DNA of 64,000 nucleotides from positions 43,752,770-43,816,769 of the forward strand of contig CM067568.1 of NCBI GenBank assembly GCA_034336665.1. Direction: 5' to 3'. Shown here piece after piece: positions 37,602-50,741 of this stretch. A program made the position numbers and the translations under genes. This DNA is from Luscinia megarhynchos (Eukaryota > Chordata > Aves > Passeriformes > Turdidae). The notes under the pieces are model-generated. The model had not been told where the DNA came from. It saw only the letters and a list, made by a program, of their open reading frames with translations, and did no database searches. Each line of letters opens with the position of its first letter. Positions within the stretch are counted from its first letter, which is position 1.

Positions 37602-38880
37602 CGCTTCCTTTTTGCAAAGGGAGTAAAAAGAATTAAATGAATTCCCAACCTTCCTGTCTCGATGCTGCAGTCAAACAAATTAATTTCAAATTATAGGGAG
37701 CCTGCGCTGTTTGACAGAGGGAAACTGGTGGTTGCCAAGGAAAGAAATACACAAATAAATCGAAAGGGTGGGGAGGGGCGGGCAGGGGAGTGGAGTGGAG
37801 GGGTTTGCAGGCACCCCAACCCAGAGAGGGGTATAAGGGATGGACTAAGAACCGGAGAGAATCTGGAGGAGCAGGAACGGAGCCGACTGAGACAGACAGC
37901 GGGTCCAGGGTGCTGCTGGCTCCTGGGGAGGCTCCCGCAGCTGTTTCGTCCACCTGCAGATGTCAGGGTGGCGGGGTCCCCGCTGCAGCGCGGCCCCTCT
38001 GCTGCGCCCACCCGAGGGGGACCCGGGCTGGACACAACGCAGGCTTGCAAGGATCGGGGAGTCGTCCAGCCCCCCACGCCCCCAGAGACACCTCCCACAC
38101 GTGCATAAGCTGCCTAGCCTCAGCCATCCCCCAAAAATGAGCGCACCTCGGTTCAGCCCCGAGCACTAGAGGGGCAGCAAAAGTCAGCCATGGGGGCGTG
38201 AGCCGCAGCAGCATGGCCGGGGCGAGGCAGGGGCGAGGCTGGGGACCACCCCGGCTCAATGCAGCAGCAGCCTGGCTCGCCCAGGAGAGCCGGAGCAGCG
38301 AGAAGAGAAGGAGGAGGAGGGAGCCACCCTATAGCTTTGGAGGGAATTCACGGAGCCCCTCTCTGCACCGGCATAAAAAGGGGTGGGGGAGTCTGCGAGT
38401 CCCTTTGTGAGAGGCAGTGGCGGGGTGCCTGGGGAGGGGGCAGGCTCCGGCTGGTACTCACGAGGTATCCTTCGAGAGGGGAATGCAGGCTTGTTTGGCG
38501 GAGTTTGCAGCCGGAGACACGCTCGACTGAGCTACGAGCAGCAGCGGCGGCGGCGGCAGCACATGGCAGGAGTACGGCAGCATCCACAGGCTCTGCAGCG
38601 CAGGGGGAGGGGACGGGCAGGGGATCGTCCGAGCCCCCGCAGGCTCTGGGGACCAGGGCCGGGTACCCCGAAAGCCAGGGGACCCCTGCTCCCCTTTCTG
38701 TCCGCGATCCGCACTGTGGACAGGGACAGGACTTGGCGACAAGGCAGCGCCTGGCACAGCGGGGCTGTAAGATGCGGCCAAGCTGCAGGGAGGGGGCAGG
38801 AGGCTGGAGACCCCTCGAAGCCCCCCTAAGCTCTCAGGGGCCTTCGGGGAAACGGAGGACACTTGTGCAGTTACCAGGCA
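37602..38880 (-). promoter_or_regulatory. KCNK10: KCNK10 CpG-island promoter and 5' UTR region
   Basis: From about 37750 to 38860 the base composition changes to strongly GC- and CpG-rich, unlike the AT-rich flanks. It lies directly upstream of KCNK10 exon 1, as expected for its promoter. On the minus strand there is a TATA-like CTATAATTTG (about 37688-37697) roughly 90 bp before the ATG, and a GC box (GGGGCGGG on the plus strand, 37775-37782) upstream of it. On the plus strand a CATAAAAAGG element at 38372-38381 could serve a divergent transcript. The many overlapping open frames here are a consequence of GC richness. The transcription start cannot be fixed from sequence alone. Confidence 0.8.
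38535..38562 (+). repeat. GGC/AGC triplet repeat in CpG island
   Basis: A short run of AGCAGCGGCGGCGGCGGCAG triplets within the KCNK10 promoter island, probably non-coding. Confidence 0.7.
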
Positions 38881-41800
38881 CCTGATTCTTTCCAGATCTG
38901 CATTCTTCCTCCTCTTCCTCGTTCTCCAGGCTTTCCCTCAAACCCAAAACAGGCTAGTAACACCAGAGAGGTCTCCAGTTCCAGTTACAATACGTGCCCC
39001 AGCTCCCCTCCCTTAGCCAGGAAAACAAAACCCCAGCCCCTCTGGGGGCCTGAAAGAAAACTGTATGAGGTTAACCCTGTCCTGCCTATTCTCTTCCACA
39101 GTGAAATCAACTCTTTGTGTGAAGGGGACCATCCACGGGGGATGGTTTAGTGGAGAGATCCACAAATTCTTATATGTCATGGTCAGAGACCCATACCAGA
39201 ATCAGTCCAGAGGTCCACAGACCTTCTGAATTTTCAGGAAATGTGGTTTGGGATCTAAACCTGTTACCTGTGATAATTTGTGCCCCGCATTTTTCCCTGT
39301 ACTTTTTTTCCCAATTGCCCATTTTGTGTTTTTCTTTTCTATCTGTTGCTCGAACGTTAGGTAGCCTCGTAAGACCAAAAAGTAGAAATCTAAAGGTGAA
39401 GTAAAATAAAAAAAACCCAAACCCAAAACAGTCCAAAATGTGTGACTCCCCTCAGGAAACTCTTACTGTGAAGGTTGGCACACTCTTTTTACATTCACAT
39501 TGTTAAACTAACTCCGTGCTTTTTCCCAGTCTTTGTTCAACCCTAAACAGGAAGAGGAAATCAGTACTGGGGAATCCACACTTTCTTTTAGTGGTAGTGT
39601 GCAAGGTCCTGTAAAGCAGAATGTAGTTTGAAGAAACTAGATGGAAGTAATGCAGCAAGTTTTCTCAGGGGAGGTGCTAGGAGTCCCTCCTTCCCCTAAT
39701 CTGAGCACCCCTGTGGCTCTTGTTTTGTGCTGTACAGGAGGAGGAGGGAGAGGCTGCTCTAAGGGAGGACATGGTGAGAATGATAATGAGCCTGCTCAGT
39801 CAGACTTGAATTTGAGATGATTGCAATGATGACATCAGGAGAACATGGTATTTTCTTTGCAAGCAAACCATGATGCATTCTGAACACACTTTGGGATTTC
39901 TGTTGACATTACTTCTGCAAACTGAGTGGGAACAAAAGTGAAGGTAGGCTTTGCTAATTGTGCTGTGTAGTCACTTGAGTTATGGCTACAGTAACCTAAA
40001 AGGCTCCAGAAGCTTTCTGAACCCCAAACAACATCAGTTATCAAATATGTATCAACAAAGAACAATTCACGTATTTATACACACACATGTATAATATATG
40101 TCTGCGTGTAAATAACTTTTCCTTGGCATGCAAAAGTTTCCAGCTTACTGGCATCTTCCTTGTGTACTACCAGGGAAAACCTAACGTATAGGCAAATACT
40201 ACTTAGTTGTATCACCCCAACCCAAGCACTGCCCTGTCCCTCTGCCATAACTATCAGCAGTTAACTGATGAAGTGTCTATTCTGCCACAGACACCTGTCC
40301 ACTGAGAATTTACCTAAGAAAATAAAACTGGAACAGTCCACCGAAAAGCTAACAGCATTAAATTCCTGCTAAGACATGCAAGAAATCTGTATTCTGGAGG
40401 TGAATTTTTCAGGTTCATTACCAGAAACACATCCTGATTGTTACTGTCTAAAGAAGAGGAATTGTCATGAAAATGACATGATGGAGATGTCTCATATTCC
40501 TTTGACTTACTGTAACACTAAATAGATACTAATGACACAATACCATATTCATGTTTCTTGTATCCTCTAAATGTTCCCATATGCCCAAAAAAGTCTGTAA
40601 GCTTTACATACTTGCTCTAGCTATATGACTGAGAAACCCTGTGGCAAATCAGCTGGGGTCTATCAGGTACATAAATGCGTGGCATAATGTAATTGTTTTG
40701 AGATTTTTTTTAACCATGTTATGATCATGGAAAACTTGCTCAATTATTTCAATGCCTCAAACCTCAAAATTTTATTGAGTGGGCCAATTTATTCCAAAAG
40801 TAACTAATTTAAAATCAATGGGGTTACTCCAGAGATAGATTTGGCATCTTTCACTGACAGCACAGCTGCTGCATAGAAATGTAACTATTATCTTATGCAA
40901 ATAAAAAACCTTTCACCCCTCAGTGATGTCATATTCTTATGACAGGGAGAACTGGTTCCTTGAAGCTATAGTGTATCAAGCTGTTACTCTGTCAACTTTC
41001 ATAAGCTAAGTGGATTCAGTAAAGTTTAATGTTTAAATGAAAGATCACCAAGAAAAATAAACCTATTTTAGTACCTGGATAAGAATTTTCAGGATTTGAC
41101 TGGTCTTCCTAAATTCTTACATTTTATTCAGGGTTTATTGTTCAGACTTAATGTCCTCAGAGCTGAAGTTAGTTGAGAATCACTGCTTTACAGGACAGGG
41201 CCTGTGACAATCACAACACAATATGAAAAAAGGCTTTCTGTTACAAGCCATCTCATTGAAAAAACTACAAAATTCTAAGTGCCCTTTGACTGTTCATTAG
41301 TAATATAACATGAGTGATTTAGAAGTGAATTTGATTTAATTCAAAGAAAGCCATAGAAAAGCAGATTAATAAATACCTCTTATACCTGCTTAAATCTAGT
41401 GAAAGGAATGGAAAAACTACTTGATCCTTGACAGCAGATAGAAATCATCTGTAACTTGTATGTTCTCTTTCTTAGATGCTCTGAAGAAATGAGGGCTAGA
41501 TGGAAGTCTAGACAGTCTTTGTGGCATCACTTAAAAATGTACTCATTTGTGTATATAACTATCCCGTTTATGGTTAACAATATAGTTGTTTGAAATCTGG
41601 TATTTCCAATTGTGAAGATTATTCTTCATTCAGTTTATTGCCACAGGAGTGCTGTTACTTTACACTGAGACCAAGAGAGCAACTAAAGTGAATTGCATCC
41701 TGTTCTTTATATTCTATTGACCCATTCTGCAGCAGTATTAATTTGGACGTGATCCAGTGCAAAATCCTTTTATAATTTCTTTATTTTCTAGGAAGCTTTC

Positions 41801-42840
41801 TGTCAAGGAGAACATTTAAAGCCTTTTCTTTAGCATAACCTGAACACTTCTTGTTCAAATAGTTTTCAGAAGGTTTAGTCTCCTTAGGAATCAGGGAATT
41901 AACTAAGAATGAGGACTGGGCAAGGAAAGACAACCTGTTATTTTTATTGTCTTCTATTGCATGGAGTTTCTTATCACTTTCTAAGTTATAGCATGCAGTG
42001 CCATGTTTTCCTTATTTCATGGATTAACCCACAGAACAGGAAATTTACTGACTGGCAGAAATGGTTTCAGTGAAAACAGTGAATGTGCCTGAGGCAATTA
42101 CACAACAGCAATAAACTATGCTGGGATGGTACCACAGCCTGCCTGCAGTTCCTTTGACCAGTGACACTAAACAGAATACACTGTGATCCTGCTTCTCACA
42201 TCCTAACACATCAATCATCTAAGTGCCAGAAGAGGACAAGGGGTACCTGTTCATAGTTTGTAATCATCTTCATCATTCTTGGCTCTTTTCTGGTACCCAT
42301 TCCTCATTAGCCAGACTCCAGCTTTCAGACACCTTTTATATCAGTCCCTTTGTATGTCCAGCAGGGAGTATAGTGTACTAGTTCTCTCACTTTTCTGTTC
42401 CATTTGAAAAAGTACATGCCATTATTAGTGTATTAGTATATTGTAGTGTTTTTTTTTGCCGTGTAAGAAAATATTAACTAAAACTGCAGAGTACTGAGTC
42501 TGTCTGAACCCACTTACATCTGTTTCACATTAGTTTAATTTGACTTCAGTTCAATTACTCCTGCATCATACTCACGAGAGAATTACAATCTGGCTCTCAG
42601 TTTTTCCACGATGTCCCTGAAGAATGCTCATAAGATCAAAGGCCAATGTCTGACAAAAAGAGCAAGCCGGATTAATAAAAACAAGCCACCAAGTCCATTT
42701 TAAGCAGTACTATTCTCTTCCCTTATGCCATTTTTCTAAAATTTCTTACTTGATAGATGCATGAAACTCTATCTTTACCGACTTAATAACTTTTCTCCAT
42801 ATTAAACAGTAAATTTGGAAGTTAGCTGTCGAAGATGCCT
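38881..42840. other. Intergenic, proximal to KCNK10
   Basis: AT-rich single-copy-looking DNA between the KCNK10 promoter and the orphan CpG island. I see a short A/C-rich patch at 39405-39430 and no gene, RNA gene or recognisable transposon. Open frames such as 39835-40065 (minus) have no recognisable features. Confidence 0.6.
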
Positions 42841-42854
42841 CCGTTTCTTTGCCA

Positions 42855-43110
42855 TTAACACCTGTAGCAGAGCAACGAAAGGAAGGGCGGCGGCAGGCGC
42901 CAGGAGCCAGCCGAGCCAGCTTTCAGGACCCTGGACAGGGACAGCCCTGTCACCGGCCGGCGGCCGCCCGCGGGCCCCAGGGCAGCGGGGCTGGGCAGGG
43001 GGCACAGGGCGCTGAGCCCCCGAGGGATGCGCGTCCATGCCCCGAGCGAGAGCCCCGCCCGCCAGGCAACGCAGTGCCCTGCAGGGACACCTGCGCTTTG
43101 TGCAAGAACA
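42855..43110. promoter_or_regulatory. Small orphan CpG island
   Basis: About 250 bp of very GC- and CpG-rich sequence (for example GGCCGGCGGCCGCCCGCGGG near 42954) bounded sharply on both sides by AT-rich DNA, about 5 kb upstream of the KCNK10 exon 1 ATG. No coding exon is recognisable in it. On the minus strand it ends in a donor-like CTACAG|GTGTTA at 42862/42861, so it could be an alternative non-coding or N-terminal first exon of KCNK10, the promoter of a lncRNA, or a GC-rich transposon fragment. The 195-codon minus-strand open frame at 42855-43442 crosses its edge and has no recognised homology. Confidence 0.5.
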
Positions 43111-44720
43111 CAGCAGCAGGCACGCAGGAAGAGTAGCGCACGAAATACCCAGAAAGGGAAAACGAGAGACAGCAGGTGAAGGGCGATCAATATAAGGAAC
43201 AGCGTGACAGAAGTATGGACAATCATGTTAGTGAAGAGGTCAGAAAGGAACAGGAAAACCCCGACACTTGAAATACAAATGAAAGATTGAATAGATGGCT
43301 TTGACATGAGAAGGGTATGGATAGATAGGTGGGACAGATTCCCTAGCTTGAATACAGAATAAGGGATAAATGACTGGAAGGGGTAAATTAGTGGAAGAAA
43401 TATATTAAACCACACCTTCACATGCAAGGTGCAAAATTGCATTTCTTGAGTAGAAATGAAAGGAAAATAGACCCAAACCCTCCACAGTTTTATGTATATG
43501 CTTGTTGCACTAATGTTCCTTTGTTAAAAGCCTCCAGATGTAAGAAATAAACCTACAAAACTTTGCCCTTTAGAAGACACAGAGATCTTGGGCAAGAGCT
43601 CAGATTATTTTCTGTGTTGCTGCCTAGCCTGCATATTTGCTTGTTACTCATCAGGACCAGTAGAACTAACACAGCTTCATGGAAGAATGCTTATCCTGCA
43701 CTCTGACCTTACCACCCACAAATATGACAGTGACCTCATCAGCCACTGGGGCAGGATCAGGGGCCTTATACACTGAAGACGTTAATGCTGGTCTCAAAGC
43801 ACTGTCTTACCACACATTTTGACCAAAAACTTACGAATTTCTTAGAATCAAGTATTCCACTAATAGCAGCGGCTCCTTTCAGTGTTTTGCTATGCAATTT
43901 ATCGTATCAGCAGCCTATTAAATGTGGGGATTAATGCAGCTATAGAATAGTTAAAGTAGGGAGGAACAGTCTGCACAAACACCATTCACTGTGACCACTC
44001 CTATAGATTTCAGTTGTGCCTATTTCTTTTCTACTCTGAACAGCAAGGGAATAAGGAAGCTATACAGAGCATCTGAAGGGCTGACTAAAACTCTTGCATT
44101 AATCATCCTCACTTTTACAGTACTCAGACGAGCTTTACTACTTTCTAAATTCAGTAACATATTTCTCACATGGCTCGAGTAGTAAGAAGCAGTTCCCAAA
44201 ATGTGAAAGCAATGGAATTGAGATTGAAGCTGTAGAATAAGGAATGAGATGAGGCTTTCTATTGAGTTTCACTCCCAGCACTGTCCCACGTTTTTCCTCA
44301 AACTTGTAGTCCAGGACATGCATTTTTTCAGCCACATGCAGAACTTTTGCAATCACTAGTTTAGCCATTATTTGGAAGATTAACACTAGGAATCACCTGT
44401 GTCCCTTTATTTGCACACCATTGCCACTTTCAGTGCAGTTCTCGGGAAAACTACTTTGAAACAGGATGATATTTCAAGCAAAATAAAATCAATAAATTAT
44501 GATTCTGTTGTAGGAAGAATGAGGGCTGTGTTCTGAGTGTAAGTTAGAAATCATCAATATTAATAGTAGGAACAGTGTGTCAGGCAGTATAACAATCATG
44601 AAAACAGCTCATGACTGTCTTAATATACTCACGAGGAAAAAGCTATTTCTGCATTTCTGAAGATGCATAGCCTAACAGTAGGCTCATCCCAAATTGTGCA
44701 TACATACACATCTAGAGTTG

Positions 44721-44766
44721 CAAAAAAAACCCCCAAAACCAACCAAACAAACAAAACCACCCCAAT
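44721..44766 (+). repeat. A/C-rich low-complexity tract
   Basis: An A-rich run followed by CCCCCAAAACCAACCAAACA-type sequence. It may be the decayed tail of an old insertion, but no body is recognisable. Confidence 0.7.
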
Positions 44767-47700
44767 TCCCAATACAAACCCATGAGGAGAATCTAGTAGA
44801 TTTGGCAAAAAGAGAGCACTGAAAAGATTAGATTCATCCTAATGCATAATGTCACCTTCTAGGAAAAAACTACCATTCTCCATTTCATTAACTGTTTCAT
44901 AGTATTTTGTGGGAGAAGATGTAGTGGAATTACAACAGTTTAGATGCAACATGACAAGAGAACACAGTGTTATTCACATGTGGTATATTCTCAGCAAAGT
45001 GAGAACCCCACTGTGAATTAACCCATAGGCAGTGAATTCTCACAGTCAGCAGATCTGCTACAGCCTACAGACCAACAGGTGACATGCATTTCATTCAGCT
45101 ACCCATCAAAAGAAATATCTCAATATATATAATTATAATAAGGTTCTGGATCATTTGTATTCTGGTAATATAAAGGAAAAAAAGAGTTTATGTGATTTGA
45201 GAACTATAATATAATTTTGAAGATAACATATCTTCATGTTGAAGAATGGAAAAATGTAATTTATACTAATTTCCTAAGCCAACATTTGCAGGTTGTCTGC
45301 AGGCAGCCTCTTTTATATATTTATATTTTGAATGAACACTTTAAGCCTCTTATGGACTCATTCAGGAATGCACCCCTACAGCTCTAAACCAGCTGTAGTT
45401 ACTTCTGTATGTAATGCATGGAAGCCTTAAGATCTTCTATTTAAAAGTAACAATATAAAGCACTATGTATTTTTACATCTTTACACTGTATTTGTCTATA
45501 AAGATCCAACTAGGTAATTCTAATCTGCCTTTTTACTCTGTAAAATAATGTGGTGGAGGCAAAATCTAGATCCCAGAGACTTAACACTATTGAACAGTCA
45601 GATTAAAATTGCCTGTATTACAAAAGGCATGTACAACTCTGATGAGCAGTCTAAAAGCACACAATTTTTTTCCCTTCTTTTTTCATTATCTTAAAGAAAT
45701 TGTTTCACAAGTTCCCAAAGGTATTTAGGCAAGAAACTATGAATCAATGACAGTTATGCAGACATCTAAATATCTTGTAGATCTCTTAAGCACACACCAC
45801 CTAATGCATCTGTACTGTAACCATGCTAATGGAATTAAAGAAGGAAATAATTTAGCACAGCAGTCTATTGGCCAGCATTTTGAGTGAAGAAAGGTGATGA
45901 AATGAAGGCTGTCACCCTCATACTTCTCCATCTGCACAAAGTTATAATGGTGGACCCCATGGTCAACAAGTTCAGAAGTTGGGCACATGTGTACATTTAC
46001 AGCACAAGTTTTCTGAATGATGAGCTGTAACTCAGAGCAGCCGTGGTTATAAAACTGTTTGCATAAATTGGACTCAATTAACATTAGATGCTGCTAAATA
46101 TATAAAGAGGTGTGGAAGTTTGCTATTACAGGTCCTTGCTCGATAGATCAATAATTTGCCACTGCCAGTGCCTGGAGATGATATTTCAAAGAGAAAGATA
46201 ATGCAACTAACTTTTTTTTCTTTAGCATCTTCCAGCTCAGTATCTGAAAACAATCCACTAGATAAAGTGAATCATGAAAGCCCTTTAGAATAAATATTAT
46301 AATAGCTATTTACAGATTATTTAATTGCTATATGGGATATATTTAGCACCTCATTCAGCTTCATGAGAATTCACAATACAGTGAAAAGTGAAAATGAGGT
46401 TTTACAAAACCCAACCATTTAACCAGAAAAAAAAAGGTAATTTTGTGACCTAAGAACCCAGACTGGTAAACTTAAAAACACTGCTGTTAAAGAAATAGTG
46501 TAAGAACCAAGACATATGTATAACTGTAACTAAATTTTTGCTTGATAGTATTATACCTAGTATCCCAGCAGTTTATTCAATAGTAAATCTTTGCATAAAA
46601 CCACCCTCTCCCTCAATTACCACAAACCTATAAATTGTACATGCTGGCAATTTCATATCACTTTCTGGCAGTATAGCATAATCTTTTAATTATAATAAAT
46701 ATCTCATTCTTGATTTTTTAACAGTCCAAAAAGAATAAATCACAAAGGCTTCTTAATTTTTCATTTTGTGTAAGAACAGAAATAATCTCATGCCTCAACA
46801 TCCTTTTCTGACTCCCATAATGCTCTTTGTCTTTTTGATCTTCATTCCACTGTCTTGAGAAGCAGTGGTCATAACTGAATTAAACACAGGTATGTACATT
46901 AAAGACCTATTTCAACCTTATCTAATTAGAAAGCAAACTTTTTTTTTGTATTATGCTCAGTGCTTTTAAATATCATAAGTCTTTTGCTTCTCTCATAACT
47001 GGGTAAAGACATTCACTCAAGGTAAACTACAGAAATGCTGGGAACCTATTGTTTGCCCATTTCTTGTAGGAAATTGTCAGAAACACTGAAAGCAGTAATC
47101 GCTTAAGTTGTGGCAAGCCCTAAAACAAATTAGGTGGTATTTAGTATTTGTCTTTTAAACATATTTTTTTCTTCTTCAGAGTTGTAGCATATTCATGGCA
47201 CACAGAACCTCGTTCTGCTTCACTGACTAGGGATGGATATTGAAACAAGTGAGTTTTTTCTTTGGTTATGCAACGAACACAAACTAACAGATTTTGAGAT
47301 ACAGGGACTAGGACTTTGTACATGAATATTCTCTAAGATTGTAGCTCTTTGTCATGAAGCTTTCCAAAATGAGTAATATTTCAGTTTTGGCTTTAGGGAT
47401 GATGTCATTAAAACAAACACATAGTGGTAGGAGGAAATCCAACTGTTGCAACCATTGGATACATAACAGTCTGCCAGCTGATACCATCTTTAGAACTGGA
47501 GAGGCTGCCATGGGAACTGACAACAGTAAACCAATATAGCTATACATTTTATTATATGACAAATGAGTTTTCAAATCAGTAACACCGCAGCAGTCATAAC
47601 ACAGCAAACATGAGTTAGTTACCAGTAATGTATTCCTGAAAATCTTCTGGAATTCAACAAAAATGGCCAGTGAAATCTCCAAATGAAAATTACCAGTACT

Positions 47701-50700
47701 GCCCACCCCTCTCCCCCCACAAAAAATAATCTTACTTTATTTTAATTGTAAATTAAACATTTTTATAGGCTCCAAAGTTTTACAAGGAGCCTTGCATTCA
47801 CTTCCATTTTATTTGGATCATGAGTGCGTTGCTTTATATGTTATCTTCCTTCTCAGACATTTTATTCCACCTCAAAAATTGCTAATGTCACTAAGACCAA
47901 GAACAACTAGGCCTACTTAAAGCTTGCATTAAGCTTTAATCAAGCCAAGCAACTTGTGTCTTAAATTGCTATCTCTTAAACACCTTTACTTATGTGATTA
48001 GAACACACGGTTAAGAATGAAATTACTACACCTCCACTAAAGTGAACAGAATTTCTTTTACCATAACTGTCATTGAGGGGGAAAGAATCTCCTAATATTT
48101 TCTAATCCATGGTATTATTGTATAATATACTGGGTACTTACTGAAGAGTGGGTTGCTTATGGTTGTCAGGTGTCTTAGCCCTTCATAGATGAAGGTCCTC
48201 ATCTATCAGACATAGCAAGATTATGAAGTTTCATAACACAATGAAGATTCTTCAGAAATCTTTCCATAGTTCTGAGCAAACTGAAAAAGAAAAAAAGAGA
48301 ACTTGGGAGAGAAATATGGCTTGCCCAATCAAAGCAACCAAGCTCAAGGAATACTAAATTGCTGGAAAACTGTGAACACAGTATAATGTAGAAAGGAGAA
48401 AAATTATCCAGGTAGGGAGAGGCATGTTGGTTTGACCTCAACACTCTTCAATGACATGTTTTAAAGAAAGCAAAAAGAAAGGACTTACAGAAGCAATCGT
48501 AAATGCAATAAAACCCACTAAGTTTATTAATCAAATAGAACCTGAGGGGTTTTTAGATGCACTTAGCTAATACACGTTTTCTTGGTAGGTAAACTACAAG
48601 GATTGAAGTTATTAGTGATGATCCTGGAAAACCAATATTGAAAAACTTCTTATACTATCATAGTACATTCGGTAAAATAACTAGTTGTGCAAATGTATGG
48701 GATGTGGGAATGACAGAAACTGAAAGGTATTGCCAATATATATTATCATTTGAGGAGTATTTACTAATACTGCAGATTTGTGTGGTACAGATTCCAAAAC
48801 AACTGATATTATCAGCACCAAGAGCAAAGGCATGTTTTGGAAGAAATAAAGAATTGTTGTTATGAAAAGAAGATGACACAGGAAGAACCAGACATAGGAA
48901 TATTAAATGAGCATGGAAAGTCTTAGAAAACAAAATTCATATCAACCAGGTTGAAGTTTCTAGCACAGATCTTGCTAAAACATATGAAGGAAAACATGAA
49001 CTGGGAGGAATGGGAATGCTAACTTCTGAAAAGTGAACAGAAGACCATGAGACTAATTTCACCTAAGACTAACACACAACATTAACTGTGTAGACACTGA
49101 TCATGAATATAAAGGATTGGTATGCTGGAACAGTTCTATGGAACTGCATTTTTGAGCAAATTTTTAAAGAGGGCTGCAAAAAGAAACACATGCAACTTTT
49201 AAGACAGAGATTAAAAAGCTTATGAAAGAGATTTATATGATGATGCTGTCTTCTGTCAAATAAACCATTAGAATACATAAGACTTTTCATCTTACTCGTA
49301 TTTTTCTTTCTACATTGTGTAGCTGATTTGCTCACTCAGAGTAAATTCAACTTCTTCTAGTCTTGTGTGGAATTGCTAGACCCCATTACAGATATTCATG
49401 TTTAATATTAAAAATCACAGGTCCTACTGGCTTCTGTAACACTATCTTAGGGAAAAATATTATTCTACATTTATAGATCTCACCCATATAATGTTATCTG
49501 CAGTTCTGATGCTTATTATTCAAAGGATAGATGTAATTTCTCATCCTATTGATCATAAACATAGTGCAAAAAGGCTCATCTCAAAAATGCAGACAAATGC
49601 ACTAACTCTAAATGCCTCAATTTTTATTATCAACTATGAATTAAGGTGATTCAGACTGCAACCTACTGAGACACCCAAATTGCTGTACACAAGGTCACAC
49701 GTGGCACTGACAAAGCTATAAACAGACCCTGAGCATCCTGGCCCTTGGGCCTGTGAAACATCCATCAAACTGATGCTCCTTTCTTTTCTGATACATTTAA
49801 CATATTAATGGACAGAGGGAGCAAAAAAGGGTGTATGTCAAATTTTAAACCAGTAAATTTCTGGTTCTGTCTAAATTGGAACATTGGATATTCCTGAAAT
49901 TTTATGATGCCAGTAAACCATGAAAATTTAGTGTCTAGTAGATGTTTTCATTGGAACATAACTTTTAGATGAAAGGAAGTCCTAAAGAATATAACAGAAA
50001 GTACTTATAGTAATTCTTCCAAAGATTTCTTTCCTAACTATTAATAAAATTATTCCACAGAAAAATTACTTTTTAAGTATTTAATTGCAGTAGTTAAACT
50101 CTACACATTCCATTTTGATTCTGGCCATTTTCTTGACTATTGCTTTCTTTCACACATACTTAGAAGTGGTTAATGTGACCAAAATTGCTATTACTTATGA
50201 AACTTTGCATGTCAGATATTTTCTCAGTCTGTTTCCTTCATCTTCCACTTTGTATAAACACACAGGCTTTTATGAAGTTAATGTATAAATATTACAGTAC
50301 CTTTTTAAGGATAAATAATACCCCACACTCTTCTGAACAGGAATTTAAGCCCATTTCTAGTAAACGTTTTTCACATTCATACAGATATTGAAAATGCATC
50401 CAAGTGCCTTGGAAAATCATAGTATATGTGTGTCTCCTTTTGTAGGCAATTCTAAAGATACCCTTGAGAATTTCTCTTCTTGACCTTGACAAAGCTGGAA
50501 GAACTCTCTTTAGCACAGAGGATCCCATTTATTCAAGCATGTGCATGGATTAATATGCATCCAGGTATGCCTGAGCATGCTGTAGTAGCCGTGTAAAAAG
50601 TGGATGGGCCACACAAAATGCCACAGTGACATTCTTCTGTCTGCCTGACATGGGCTAGGTAGACATAGATGATCCATCCAGCCTAAGCAGGAATAGCTTC

Positions 50701-50726
50701 CCTGAATTTACTGAAGTTGTATCATT

Positions 50727-50741
50727 TATATATATATATAT
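50727..50741 (+). repeat. (TA)n microsatellite
   Basis: An uninterrupted TA dinucleotide run of seven units in intergenic DNA. Confidence 0.85.

Noticed and set aside
38259..38885. 208-codon plus-strand frame over the KCNK10 promoter island
   Set aside because: Same reason: GC-driven open frame with a low-complexity product and several equally long frames on both strands.
42855..43442. 195-codon minus-strand frame crossing the orphan CpG island
   Set aside because: The product changes abruptly from hydrophobic AT-coded to Arg/Pro/Gly GC-coded sequence at the island edge and shows no known family. Kept only as part of the island note.
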